Both the position numbers and the translations under genes were made by a program. The notes under the pieces are model-generated. The model saw nothing but the letters and a program-made list of their open reading frames with translations, was not told where the DNA came from and searched no databases. A DNA stretch of 64,000 nucleotides, from contig JBPBPL010000018.1 in the NCBI GenBank assembly GCA_050954285.1, positions 79,673 to 143,672 on the forward strand, written 5' to 3'. This DNA is from Mucilaginibacter_A sp050954285. Its GTDB lineage: Bacteria > Bacteroidota > Bacteroidia > Sphingobacteriales > Sphingobacteriaceae. Shown piece after piece: positions 16,919 to 25,843 of this stretch. How positions within the stretch are numbered: position 1 is the stretch's first letter; every line of letters begins with the position of its first letter.

Positions 16919-17794
16919 TTACTTATCAATCATTTTATAAAAATGCACGTAATCTATTTGCATGCTGGTTGGAAAAGCACTATCGTCCACACCTTTAATA
17001 CCGCCCCAATTGCCGCCAACCGCAATATTGAGCAGCAGATGAAATTTTTGGTCGAAAGGCCAGGAAGCTGATCCTTGCCCGTCGTTAATGTAGATAAAAA
17101 GCAGCACATCATCATAATAACCTTTTACGGCGTAAGGCGTCCAATCCATCCGATATTTATGGAATGCCGAGGAAGCATCCGGTATACTTTCATTGCTGCC
17201 TTTTTGGGTTCCGATAGCACCGTTGTACAGTTGTGTATGTATGGTAAAATAAACCGGATTTGGATCGTAACCAACGTTTTCCATGATATCAATCTCGCCG
17301 GATTTCGGCCAGCTACCATAAATATAATCGTTTGGCAGCATCCAGATGGCTGGCCACATGCCACGGCCTGCCGGTATTTTCGCACTTACTTCAACCCGGC
17401 CATAAAGTAAACTTCCGGTTCCTTTAGATATCATCCTGGCTGAAGTATAATTCATGTTATTATACGCTTCTTTTTTGGTGGTGATAGATAAGGTTCCGTT
17501 GGCCACGCTGGCATTGCTGGCTAAATCAGTGTAGTATTCCAGCTCATTATTACCCCAGCCGCCGCCACCAATGTCGTACGTCCATTTAGCAGTATCGGGC
17601 TTGCCGGTATTACTAAATTCATCTGCAAAAAACGGAGTGGTTTCAAAAGTCCAGCCTTTGTCCACCGGCGTTGTTGCTGTACTGGTTGTGCTGATATTGG
17701 TTGGTTGCGGCGAATCTTTTTTTCCGGAGCACGAGGAAATGATTGCAGTTGAAATCATCATGGCTAAAAACAGTAAGCTAAATTGATATTTCAT
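16919..17794 (-). CDS. Glycoside hydrolase family 16 lipoprotein (beta-1,3-glucanase / laminarinase)
   Basis: The 291-residue protein has a lipoprotein signal with lipobox ending at Cys22 (IISSC), then a Thr/Ser/Pro linker and a GH16 jelly-roll domain from about residue 50. The catalytic motif E-I-D-I-M-E is at 167-172 (nucleophile Glu167, acid/base Glu172). Substrate-cleft residues WPAIWMLP at 147-154 precede it. Laminarinase-type GH16 enzymes cut beta-1,3-glucan. It is the first gene of the GH16-GH30-GH5 run and is probably on the cell surface. The signal-peptide codons contain a variant element copy (17763-17777). No SusC/SusD pair or regulator accompanies the cluster. Confidence 0.94.
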   Translation of the reverse strand: MKYQFSLLFLAMMISTAIISSCSGKKDSPQPTNISTTSTATTPVDKGWTFETTPFFADEFSNTGKPDTAKWTYDIGGGGWGNNELEYYTDLASNASVANGTLSITTKKEAYNNMNYTSARMISKGTGSLLYGRVEVSAKIPAGRGMWPAIWMLPNDYIYGSWPKSGEIDIMENVGYDPNPVYFTIHTQLYNGAIGTQKGSNESIPDASSAFHKYRMDWTPYAVKGYYDDVLLFIYINDGQGSASWPFDQKFHLLLNIAVGGNWGGIKGVDDSAFPTSMQIDYVHFYKMIDK

Positions 17795-18034
17795 AATGGG
17801 TTTGTTTTAAGCAGGTTTACGGGTAATAAAGGTAGTTGACACAAAAATTAATAGCCCATAAGGCTGCACGTTTGCGCATCATCCGGTTTTTATAAAATTG
17901 GAAATAGGTTTAGATAGCGGTTTGGTTAACCCGGCTAAGTAGTGTAAAGGTATAAATGTTTGGGTAGAAAACCGCAGCTTCAACAATAACTGTTATAAGC
18001 TTTGGTAAAATGAATTTTGCTGCCAGTTTATACT

Positions 18035-18049
18035 GATAAAAACAGCATC
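18035..18049 (-). repeat. Interspersed element copy abutting the MFS gene stop
   Basis: GATAAAAACAGCATC on the plus strand ends exactly one base before the minus-strand TAA of the MFS gene. The A-rich tail AGTTTATACT precedes it, giving the full core-spacer-tail layout. Confidence 0.75.
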
Positions 18050-19273
18050 TTAAATTTTTGCTTTGCTGGATACGATCACAACACACATACCCATGGCAGC
18101 AATCAGCATAAAAGAAGCACGCAAACTAAAAGCGCCGGCCACAAAACCGATAACCGGCGGCCCAACCAAAAATCCTACAAAACCAATAGTAGAAACAGCA
18201 GCAATGGCTACGCCCGGCGACATTGTTCCGGATTTCCCGGCGGCACTGTAAACCAGCGGTACTACAGACGAAACACCTGCACCAACCAGCATAAAACCGG
18301 CAATAGCTGGCACTATCATCGGGAAAAATACGGCTATAACCAAGCCGAGGGCAGTTAGGCTGCCGCTCAGTTGCAAGGTTCTTTTTAAGCCAAACTTTCC
18401 CGAAAACCAATCTGCAACAAAACGCCCGCCAGCCATCGTGCTCATAAAAGCGGTGTAACCTGCTGCCACCCAGGCATTTTCGGCATGAATAATTTTTTTA
18501 AAGTAAATTACGCTCCAATCAAACATGGCACCTTCGCAAATCATCGAACAAAAAGCTACGGCCCCCAGTTTAATCAGCGAGTTATCCGGGATTACGAAAA
18601 CCGGGCCGTTTTGCACCGAGCCGGCATCGTCTTGCAGGTATCGATAACAAATTAACACACCAATAAAAACCACCGCCAAAATAATGCTAAAATGCACGGC
18701 CGGGTCAATACCTTCTCCAATCATCAGTGTACCAATGGCCGCACCGGTAAATCCGGCCAGGCTCCAAAGACCGTGAAAGGAGGCCATGATCGGTTTATCG
18801 TATAGTTTTTCGGTGGCCACAGCTTGCGTATTTACTGCAATATTCATGGCATTACTAAAAAATCCGAAACAAAAAAGTCCGGCAATTAATTGCAAAGTAT
18901 TATGAGAAAAGCCCAGAAAAACCAGTGCAACGGCATACAAAGGCAAGGCAAAAAGAAGTAGTTTCCTGCTGCCGATACGGGTAATGAGCCAGCCGGAAAA
19001 GGGCAGCGAAACCATCAAGCCAACCGGAAGCGTAAATAAAATGCCGCCCAGAGCCGTATCTGATAAGCTTAACTTTTGCTGAATGGCCGCAATGCGTGAA
19101 GCCCAACTGGCAAAGGTTAATCCTGCCAAAAAAAACATGGCGCCAACTGTAATACGAATTATTTTTTTGGAGAGCGGAGTAGTAGCCGGAGAAATCGTCA
19201 CGTTGGTAAAGGTATTCCTAATTTTTGGTCGATAAAAGAAGTATCGGGTTGAAAATTGAGCAGGTTGAGACAA
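18050..19273 (-). CDS. MFS transporter
   Basis: The protein has about twelve hydrophobic segments and MFS features: FASWASRIAAIQQKLSLSDTALG in the first loop, GWLITRIGSRKLLLF as loop 2-3 motif A, and a second-half repeat (GGRFVADWFSGKFGLKRTLQLSG). Similar proteins in the family export or import sugars or drugs; the substrate is unknown. The longest frame starts at 19273, but its first 24 codons include a copy of the interspersed element (19231-19245, coding TRYFFYRP) and do not look like protein. A GTG at 19201 (giving VTISPATTPLSKK, about 383 residues) is a better start. A variant element copy also lies near the C-terminus (18107-18121). Confidence 0.88.
   Translation of the reverse strand: MSQPAQFSTRYFFYRPKIRNTFTNVTISPATTPLSKKIIRITVGAMFFLAGLTFASWASRIAAIQQKLSLSDTALGGILFTLPVGLMVSLPFSGWLITRIGSRKLLLFALPLYAVALVFLGFSHNTLQLIAGLFCFGFFSNAMNIAVNTQAVATEKLYDKPIMASFHGLWSLAGFTGAAIGTLMIGEGIDPAVHFSIILAVVFIGVLICYRYLQDDAGSVQNGPVFVIPDNSLIKLGAVAFCSMICEGAMFDWSVIYFKKIIHAENAWVAAGYTAFMSTMAGGRFVADWFSGKFGLKRTLQLSGSLTALGLVIAVFFPMIVPAIAGFMLVGAGVSSVVPLVYSAAGKSGTMSPGVAIAAVSTIGFVGFLVGPPVIGFVAGAFSLRASFMLIAAMGMCVVIVSSKAKI
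19231..19245 (-). repeat. Interspersed element copy in the MFS leader
   Basis: GATAAAAGAAGTATC with tail GGTC and AAAAAT before it. The copy lies within the upstream extension of the MFS reading frame and argues for a downstream translation start. Confidence 0.7.
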
Positions 19274-19316
19274 TTCTACTAATTACTGTTACCATAAACT
19301 TTAACGCTTTTATACC

Positions 19317-19331
19317 GATAAAAGAAGCATT
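19317..19331 (-). repeat. Interspersed element copy between the MFS gene and the His-rich pair
   Basis: GATAAAAGAAGCATT preceded by TTTTATACC matches core, spacer and tail. It lies 61 bases beyond the 3' end of the His-rich exported protein gene. Confidence 0.75.
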
Positions 19332-19391
19332 GATTTTGGCTAAATATTTCTTCCTTTGGCCGAAATGACAAAAGAAAGAAATTGTAATAAA

Positions 19392-21041
19392 TCATTCTAC
19401 CGTAGCATCAAAAGCACTATTCAAAATCTTGCCATTGCGTTTCATCTGCACCCAGATCCGGTATTTGCCGGCACTTGGAAAAGCGTACGGAAACGTTACC
19501 ATGCCATCCATTTTGTTATGATGATTTTCGGGCATCACCATTTCTGGCATTCCGGCCATTAAAAATCTGTTCCGATCATCCTCGCTCATGTTCCGCAGTT
19601 TAACCATTTCCTGGTCGATGCTATCACGGAAACGTTTCGGATCAGGTGCAACCGGCATTTTGATACCGCCTTTCATCCGGTTCTTCAAAATCTCCTGCGA
19701 GGCCATCGAAAATGTGCCCACCGGATGCAGGTGCATGTAAACCGAACCATCATATTTAAGCACCACGGCGTGGCCCATCATACCCATATACGGTTCTAAT
19801 TTAACGGCTACACCGCTTGGATCATGGATGGCAAAAGTGAGCGGATAAACTTTGTTGACTTCAAAAGGCTTGTTAGTTGCATGTTCCCAAACTGCCGAAG
19901 ATCCATCCGCCAAGCGCATGCTTTCACCGGGGTTGCCGCAAACTAAAACGGTTTTCCCGGGGAAATTATTGACGGTTTGGTTGCTGGTGTTGGAGATGAT
20001 GTAAGTATCATCCGGATCATGAAATACGGTTTGGTACAAACCTGCCGATGCTGTTTTTACATAGATTTTTTTGGGAACGACCACTGTGTCGGTAATAGTT
20101 TCCATAAAGCCATTCCAGCGCACCACATCTGCATAAATTAAATAACGGCCTTCAGGCAGATCGGGCAGATCCACAAAATAATTCAGACTATCCTTGCGTA
20201 AAGGGTGCAGATGCGCAAAAACATCCAGCGTATTTTCCCGAATCATAAACAAGTGCATCAGTTTGCCATGATCCGGCACCACATAACTCATCAGTTTCCG
20301 GGGTTCTTTAAGCGAGTTGGAATCAATCTGAAAATGCAAAATCTGCTGCTGATCATAGTTTAAAATGCTCGATTTTGCTTGTGGTGCGCGGTATAAATAG
20401 CGGTTGTAATTGCGGCTCCAGCTGTTCCACCAAGCCAACCCGCCGTAAAGCATCAGCCCTAAAACAGCTAAGCTAATACCCATTCCAACAAGTTTTTTTC
20501 TGTAGAGGTTAACTGCTGCCGTGCCCGGTTTCAGCAAACCATCACTGTTGCTCGCCCCGATAATTGTAACCATTAAAACCATTAATAGCAAACCTAAGCC
20601 GGCCAAAATCCAACCCAGCGATTTTGGCATGTTGCGTTGCGCAGTAGAAACCGCCATAACCGGCACTACGGCTGTTCCTTGTCCAAGTGCGCCAGCCACC
20701 GTAATTTTCATGCTGGCCGTGCCGCTTTGCATCAGCCAAACCAATGCCTGATATTGGCCGGGCGTTCCTTTTACAGGCAACCCTTCGTCGGCTTTGGGCG
20801 AACCTTTATCGCCGGCATACCAGTAAACCGGCTGTACGGATACTGTTTTTATCTCCTGATTTTCAATATAAACCGAAACGGTAGCTGTTCCCGGGATCAC
20901 GTCGGGCGGCATAATATTTACCATAATGGTATACGGGCCGGCTTTTCCTTCGTAAACCACACCAGGACTGCCCACATGCGCAAAAGTTTTTGTGCCGGCC
21001 AAAATCAGCAGCAATATTAAAAATGGTTTCAGGGTTTTCAT
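19392..21041 (-). CDS. Exported His-rich protein, putative copper-binding (partner of the next gene)
   Basis: The longest frame starts at 21071, but the ATG at 21041 is preferred. It begins directly with a signal peptide (MKTLKPFLILLLILAGTKTFA) and overlaps the upstream stop by 4 bases, a coupling arrangement. Predicted cleavage leaves HVGSPGVVYEG as mature N-terminus, so histidine would be residue 1, as in CopC- and YcnI-like copper proteins. A beta domain follows, then two TM segments (about 141-162 and 183-205). The large C-terminal region has two HLHP motifs (277-280 and 437-440), each in an MHLF or HAVVLKYDGSVYMHLHP setting, resembling YtkA/FixH-like domains. Function is not established; copper handling is inference. 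Element copies lie at 20047 and 20839. Confidence 0.75.
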   Translation of the reverse strand: MKTLKPFLILLLILAGTKTFAHVGSPGVVYEGKAGPYTIMVNIMPPDVIPGTATVSVYIENQEIKTVSVQPVYWYAGDKGSPKADEGLPVKGTPGQYQALVWLMQSGTASMKITVAGALGQGTAVVPVMAVSTAQRNMPKSLGWILAGLGLLLMVLMVTIIGASNSDGLLKPGTAAVNLYRKKLVGMGISLAVLGLMLYGGLAWWNSWSRNYNRYLYRAPQAKSSILNYDQQQILHFQIDSNSLKEPRKLMSYVVPDHGKLMHLFMIRENTLDVFAHLHPLRKDSLNYFVDLPDLPEGRYLIYADVVRWNGFMETITDTVVVPKKIYVKTASAGLYQTVFHDPDDTYIISNTSNQTVNNFPGKTVLVCGNPGESMRLADGSSAVWEHATNKPFEVNKVYPLTFAIHDPSGVAVKLEPYMGMMGHAVVLKYDGSVYMHLHPVGTFSMASQEILKNRMKGGIKMPVAPDPKRFRDSIDQEMVKLRNMSEDDRNRFLMAGMPEMVMPENHHNKMDGMVTFPYAFPSAGKYRIWVQMKRNGKILNSAFDATVE

Positions 21042-22231
21042 CGTTGTACCCTTTTCATCCAGCTGCCCCATCTGTAACCAACGGCACCAGAGATAATAGC
21101 AATTATACCGGCAATCAGTAATCCTTTCATCAACCCAAAACCGGTATCTACACTTTCCGGACGAAAAGCATAACGGTACTCGTAGTTAGGATCGCTGCCG
21201 AAATACCAGGAAGACCCGCCGAAAAAAGCACCTCTCGCCAGCACCGAAGTTTGTAAAAAAGTACCAAAATACCACTGCACCACAAAAAATATAGTCAAAA
21301 AAGCCAACGCTGCCGATACTGTTTTTAGCCATCCGTTTTTGGGTTGAAGTTTGTAAAACAGCCAATCAATTGCTATTGCCGGGAAAATAATAAGCAGCGG
21401 GAAATCAAAAGCCTGATAATGCGTAATGTGGTTTAGCACCGGCCCTAACCTTGGCGATGCAGGAAACATGGGCAAAACCCAAAGCAGAAGCAGCAACATG
21501 ATAGAATAAACTGCAGCCGTTGCGGTTGCAGCCCATTTCATGTTAGCTGCACGTGCTATGGCAATTAAATAAAGCGGAAAAAGCAGACTCGCAATTTGGT
21601 AAAATAAAGCCTTGTGCATTCGGTGTTTCCCTAAAAACTCTGAAAATAACGTAAAGAAAGTAGTAAGTAGCAAGCCTGCTGCAATGGCAAAAAGCCAGTT
21701 GTAAATCAGTTTATTTTTCTGTTCCTGATCGTGAGAAGCAGCCAAAACAGCAATGAGCGCACCAAACTGTATCATCATCATACCAACGGCCAGCAGCGTG
21801 TGCGGCGGCGATAAAATAGTAACATCGAGGCCGTAAGTGGCATGCCACCAGTCATCAAAAGGGGCAGAAGTAAGCATAGCGATGGCTCCCCAGATGCAAA
21901 AAAGTGCACCCAACGATCCGTAGAAAACGCCCCAGAAATTAACGGCTTTGGATTTTTCTTCTGCAGAACTGAAAAAAGAAGTTTTTAATACCTGAAAGCC
22001 GGAGAATAATCCGGACAAAATTGCACCCAGATAAATTACCAGATGTGGTGGCGCAAAAAGCCCATCGCGACCGATGCTGGTGTGCCAGGAAATGTCCCAT
22101 ATCAAACCCGTTACAATGCAGATGGAGGAAAACACGCAAGCATAAACGTAAGGCTGTACAGCTGCTGATGCTGTTTTTACCGTACTTTTTTCAATGCTGA
22201 AATCTAATGGGATAGATAGTTCTGTTGCCAT
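21038..22231 (-). CDS. Polytopic membrane protein with duplicated WH-x3-G-x-D-PPH motif
   Basis: The 397-residue protein has about nine to ten hydrophobic segments. Two parts of the N-terminal half share a motif: W49-H50, G54, D56, P61-P62-H63 and W129-H130, G134, D136, P142-P143-H144. This suggests an internal duplication with histidines near the membrane surface. Further paired histidines occur at H203/H206 and H268/H271. I know no named function for it. The pattern suggests a metal-binding membrane protein. The stop overlaps the ATG of the downstream His-rich exported protein by 4 bases, so the two are likely co-translated and work together. Element copies lie within it at 21315-21329 and 22167-22181 (the latter in the N-terminal codons). 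Confidence 0.75.
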   Translation of the reverse strand: MATELSIPLDFSIEKSTVKTASAAVQPYVYACVFSSICIVTGLIWDISWHTSIGRDGLFAPPHLVIYLGAILSGLFSGFQVLKTSFFSSAEEKSKAVNFWGVFYGSLGALFCIWGAIAMLTSAPFDDWWHATYGLDVTILSPPHTLLAVGMMMIQFGALIAVLAASHDQEQKNKLIYNWLFAIAAGLLLTTFFTLFSEFLGKHRMHKALFYQIASLLFPLYLIAIARAANMKWAATATAAVYSIMLLLLLWVLPMFPASPRLGPVLNHITHYQAFDFPLLIIFPAIAIDWLFYKLQPKNGWLKTVSAALAFLTIFFVVQWYFGTFLQTSVLARGAFFGGSSWYFGSDPNYEYRYAFRPESVDTGFGLMKGLLIAGIIAIISGAVGYRWGSWMKRVQR

Positions 22232-22449
22232 GTGGGTGCTTGTTGATCAGTATGTTAAAGGTATTTGTTTAGGTTGAAAATTTCAACATATAGTTTCTTT
22301 ATTTTGGTAGAATTTCAGGCGTTTTGGCACCCTGAGCATAGCAGAAAAATTTTATCAAAAACAAATGCTCTTTTGCTTTAATAAAAGTTTCTTCCTCGCT
22401 TGGAAGAGAGAATGTTCGCACAAAAGCATTATTTTTCAGTTACAGTAAC

Positions 22450-23250
22450 ATGAAATTATTTGTCCAACAAGGTTCGATTGTACGAAAAATATGGAGTAAT
22501 GCCGATACGATTTTGTTCGTTTTTGCTGGTGCTTCGGCAGAATTTGCGCTAAATAAGGCTGTAGATTGGCTGTATTTTACCGGAAAGTTGCCGGCTGATC
22601 CATTGGGCAGGTTGTTTTCTACAGTAACTTATGCACAAAAAATTAATTTTTCTACGTTAGAAAATGCCAATGCTGCCATCGATCAGATCACGGCTATTCA
22701 TTCTGCAGTAGAGAAAAACCGTGGTGGTCAGATTCCGGATTGGGCTTACCGCGATGTGCTGTTTTTACTGGTAGATTATTCCATCCGCGCTTACGAATTG
22801 CTGTATAACCGGCTGTCCTCTGCAGAAAAGGAAGAAATTTACAATACTTTTTACCGGATGGGTTTGCGGATGCAGATTCCGGATTTACCGCAAAATTATA
22901 ACGATTGGCTGCCGGTTCGCGAAGATCATCTCCGCAGAAACCTTGAAAAAAGCAGGTTTACCATTGATCTTTTTAAACAATATAAAAAGCATTTGGGCTT
23001 GGGCAGATTTATCCTGCTAAAAGAAGTACAGGCGCAATTAGTGCCCAAATACGTGCGACAATTATTGGGTTTAAAGGTTGTTTTTCTGCTGAAACTGATG
23101 GTGCCGATGTATAAATTCAGCCGGAAATTTAAGCTGGACGTAATTGTGAAAAAGCTGATTTTACCGCCCGGTTATCAATCCCAAATCAAAGCACTGGAGA
23201 TCAACCCTAACACAGTTAACAAATTTAGGCCAGTAAAAGAAGCATCGTGA
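22450..23250 (+). CDS. MpaB-like oxygenase family protein (DUF2236)
   Basis: The 266-residue protein starts near GSIVRKIWSNADTILFVFAGASAEFALNKAVDWLYFTGKLPADPLGRLFSTVTYAQ, the conserved N-terminal block of the DUF2236/MpaB family. That family includes the rubber oxygenase Lcp and the fungal MpaB; many members bind heme b. The candidate central region RNGGQ/IPDWAYRDVLFLLVDYSIRAYELLY and a later long helix are present. Substrate is unknown. The last four codons and the stop (KEAS then TGA) are built from a copy of the interspersed element (23233-23246), so the original C-terminus may have been altered. Confidence 0.75.
   Translation: MKLFVQQGSIVRKIWSNADTILFVFAGASAEFALNKAVDWLYFTGKLPADPLGRLFSTVTYAQKINFSTLENANAAIDQITAIHSAVEKNRGGQIPDWAYRDVLFLLVDYSIRAYELLYNRLSSAEKEEIYNTFYRMGLRMQIPDLPQNYNDWLPVREDHLRRNLEKSRFTIDLFKQYKKHLGLGRFILLKEVQAQLVPKYVRQLLGLKVVFLLKLMVPMYKFSRKFKLDVIVKKLILPPGYQSQIKALEINPNTVNKFRPVKEAS
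23233..23246 (-). repeat. Interspersed element copy forming the C-terminal codons of the MpaB-like gene
   Basis: GTAAAAGAAGCATC, preceded by AAATTTAGGCCA, encodes the end of the protein (VKEAS) just before its TGA. Core and tail match the family well. Confidence 0.75.
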
Positions 23251-23262
23251 TTAGGTTGTATT

Positions 23263-23291
23263 TCGAGCCTTGCCGGTAATCTTTATCTTTG
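23263..23291 (+). promoter_or_regulatory. Candidate pruA promoter
   Basis: TATCTTTG at 23284-23291 matches the Bacteroidota -7 box exactly. A TTTCG stretch about 20 bases upstream is a weak -33 candidate. The ATG lies 22 bases downstream. Confidence 0.4.
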
Positions 23292-23313
23292 CAAATCCAC
23301 ACAAAAAAATAAT

Positions 23314-24948
23314 ATGCTTAAAGGTTTTTTCAACATACCCGAACCGGTAAATGAGCCGGGTTTAAATTACGGTCCGCACAGCGTGGAAAGAGCGCTGCTA
23401 AAAAAAGCATTAACCGAGGCGCGTGCCACGGAAGCCGACATCCCGATGTATATTGGGGCCGAGGAAGTGCGCACGGAAACCAAGTTGGCAATCTGTCCGC
23501 CGCACGATCATAAACATGTTCTGGGTTATTTTTCGGAGGGTGATGCGAGCCATGTTCACCAGGCGATTTCAGCGGCGTTAGCAGCTAAAGAACAATGGGA
23601 AAATATGGCATGGGAGCAACGTGCAGCCATATTTTTGAAGGCTGCGGATTTAATTGCCGGGCCGTACCGGTATAAAATAAATGCGGCTACAATGCTGGGA
23701 CAATCAAAAAATGCTTACCAGGCGGAAATTGATGCTGCCTGCGAATTTATTGATTTCCTGCGTTTTAACGTGGCGTATATGTCGGAAGTTTACGCACAAC
23801 AACCGGCATCCGGCAAAGGCGTTTGGAACCGTTTGGAGCAACGCCCGCTGGAAGGATTTGTGTTTGCGTTAACGCCGTTCAATTTTACCGCCATTGCCGG
23901 AAACCTGCCAGCTTCGGCAGCAATGATGGGCAATGTGGTGGTTTGGAAACCGGCTTATCCGCAGGTTTTTGCGGCCAACGTAATCATGCAGGTGTTTAAG
24001 GAAGCCGGTTTGCCGGATGGCGTAATTAACCTGATTTATGTGGATGGTCCCGTTGCCGGAGAAGTAATTTTTAACCATCCTGATTTTGCGGGGATTCATT
24101 TTACCGGATCTACCAAGGTTTTCCAGAACATCTGGCAAACCATCGGAAACAACATTCACAAATACAAAACCTACCCGCGCATTGTGGGTGAAACCGGTGG
24201 TAAGGATTTTATTTTGGCGCATAAAAGTGCGAATCCGGAGATTGTGGCTACAGCTTTAATCCGTGGTGCTTTTGAATATCAGGGACAAAAATGTTCGGCA
24301 GCTTCGCGTGCTTATCTGCCTAAATCTTTGTGGCCGGCAATTAAAGAAAAGATGCTGACTGATTTGGCAACGATTAAAATGGGCCCGACGGAAGATTTTG
24401 AGAATTTTATCAATGCCGTTATTACCGAAGCTTCGTTTGATAAACTGGCCACTTATATTGATGGTGTAAAAACAGCATCCGAAGCAGAGATAATTGCCGG
24501 CGGAAACTATGATAAATCCGTTGGTTATTTTGTAGAGCCAACGATCATTCAAACTCAAGACCCGAAATATGTGACGATGTGTGAAGAATTGTTCGGGCCG
24601 GTTTTAACGGTTTATGTTTATGAAGATGAGGAGTTTGATGCGGTTATGGAAATTATTGATACCACATCGCCTTATGCTTTAACCGGATCAATTATTTCTA
24701 CCGATCGTTATGCCATAGAAAAAGCAACTTACAAACTGCGCAATGCAGCCGGAAACTTTTATGTTAACGATAAATGTACTGGCGCCGTAGTTGGTCAGCA
24801 GCCATTTGGCGGTGCCAGAGGTTCCGGTACGAATGATAAAGCTGGTTCAATGATTAATTTATTGCGATGGGTTTCGCCACGAACGATCAAGGAAACTTTT
24901 GATCCGCCGAAAGATTATGGATATCCATTTTTGGATAAGGAGCATTAG
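23314..24948 (+). CDS. pruA: L-glutamate gamma-semialdehyde (1-pyrroline-5-carboxylate) dehydrogenase
   Basis: This enzyme oxidises glutamate semialdehyde to glutamate with NAD+, the second step of proline catabolism. The 544-residue aldehyde dehydrogenase has FTGSTKVFQNIW (NAD loop), the general base Glu293 in GETGGKDF and the nucleophile Cys327 in GQKCSAASRAY. The whole layout, including FYVNDKCTGAVVGQQPFGG near the C-terminus, matches the stand-alone P5C dehydrogenase type (ALDH4) found in Bacteroidota. No proline dehydrogenase is next to it. An element copy (GTAAAAACAGCATC, 24466-24479) lies inside, coding VKTASE. Confidence 0.95.
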   Translation: MLKGFFNIPEPVNEPGLNYGPHSVERALLKKALTEARATEADIPMYIGAEEVRTETKLAICPPHDHKHVLGYFSEGDASHVHQAISAALAAKEQWENMAWEQRAAIFLKAADLIAGPYRYKINAATMLGQSKNAYQAEIDAACEFIDFLRFNVAYMSEVYAQQPASGKGVWNRLEQRPLEGFVFALTPFNFTAIAGNLPASAAMMGNVVVWKPAYPQVFAANVIMQVFKEAGLPDGVINLIYVDGPVAGEVIFNHPDFAGIHFTGSTKVFQNIWQTIGNNIHKYKTYPRIVGETGGKDFILAHKSANPEIVATALIRGAFEYQGQKCSAASRAYLPKSLWPAIKEKMLTDLATIKMGPTEDFENFINAVITEASFDKLATYIDGVKTASEAEIIAGGNYDKSVGYFVEPTIIQTQDPKYVTMCEELFGPVLTVYVYEDEEFDAVMEIIDTTSPYALTGSIISTDRYAIEKATYKLRNAAGNFYVNDKCTGAVVGQQPFGGARGSGTNDKAGSMINLLRWVSPRTIKETFDPPKDYGYPFLDKEH

Positions 24949-24969
24949 AAATTTAAAAGTCCGGCTAAG

Positions 24970-24986
24970 AAGGTTGGACCTTTTTT
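24970..24986 (+). terminator. Short terminator after pruA
   Basis: AAGGT and ACCTT around a 3-base loop, followed by six T, 22 bases after the stop. The stem is only 5 bp, extended imperfectly by flanking AAAGTCC and GGACCTTT. Confidence 0.55.
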
Positions 24987-25015
24987 GTTAAAAGAACAAT
25001 TGATGTTAATAAGAT

Positions 25016-25648
25016 TTATCCTTTAATAAAACCAATCAAAGATATTACTCCAAAGAAGATAGTCAGAATAAAGCCTACTATAGCAAGTATATAGGAGATG
25101 TTATTTCGTTTTCTTTGAGAATTTAAATCGTTATTAGTGAGCTCAATTTGTTGTACTAACTGTTTTAAGGTTGTTGTACCTAAATCTTTATTATCAGTTT
25201 TTATAGCATTGCTCAACATCTGTAATAGGTTAGCTTCTCTAGGTGGAATAGAAGCAAACGGATTTTCTGCTCTTGCTAAATTGGCTAATTCAAATAAGCG
25301 ACTTTTTAAAGCAACATTCATTGATTTTACATTGAAATAAGCATAGTTTATTGGTTGCGATTCTATAAAAAATAAAAAGTCTTCATAAAAATCGATTGAA
25401 TTTTTAAATTTCTTTCTCATTATAGGATGTACTTCCAATAATTTTTGAAATATAATATTTAATTTATCATATACTTTTTGCATATCCCATGCGGACGGTT
25501 CAGTAAGATTTATTATCGCGTAGCCATATGCCTTTCTGAATTTTTCGATATTTCCACTTCGAAAGGCAAATAAAACAACACTACTAAAACCTATCAATGT
25601 TATAATTATTATAGATATCATTATAGTATTAGTTGGCATTATTTCCAA
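25016..25648 (-). CDS. Hypothetical protein with N- and C-terminal membrane segments
   Basis: The 210-residue protein has a hydrophobic segment at about 8-28 (IMISIIIITLIGFSSVVLFAF) and another at about 188-208 (ISYILAIVGFILTIFFGVISLIGF). Between them lies a mainly helical, charged region with no motif I recognise. The topology suggests a cytoplasmic or periplasmic helical domain tethered at both ends. The region is visibly more AT-rich than its neighbours and lies beside a toxin-gene relic, which hints at acquisition by transfer. An alternative start is the ATG at 25639. No function can be given. Confidence 0.55.
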   Translation of the reverse strand: MEIMPTNTIMISIIIITLIGFSSVVLFAFRSGNIEKFRKAYGYAIINLTEPSAWDMQKVYDKLNIIFQKLLEVHPIMRKKFKNSIDFYEDFLFFIESQPINYAYFNVKSMNVALKSRLFELANLARAENPFASIPPREANLLQMLSNAIKTDNKDLGTTTLKQLVQQIELTNNDLNSQRKRNNISYILAIVGFILTIFFGVISLIGFIKG

Positions 25649-25843
25649 TGTTAAGTTTCTTTATAGTGTTTAAAATTCGTTCTGCATTTTTGTTAGTTGA
25701 AATATGTAATTACAATATTCTAAACTTTGGATTTCAAATCCGATAATTCTTTTTTTACATGTATAAAACAGCATCCATTATTGCCATTTTCAAAATGGCT
25801 AGATAGTTTTATACAATTTTAAGATTTTCAATAATAATCTTAA
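25649..25843. other. AT-rich non-coding stretch with a degenerate element copy
   Basis: Nothing coding is evident in these 195 bases. A degenerate copy of the element (GTATAAAACAGCATC, one A short) is at 25761-25775. Confidence 0.4.

Noticed and set aside
25016..25648. The two-TM protein as the antitoxin of the RelE relic
   Set aside because: It is a 210-residue membrane protein with no DNA-binding fold or antitoxin similarity, and lies about 200 bases away.
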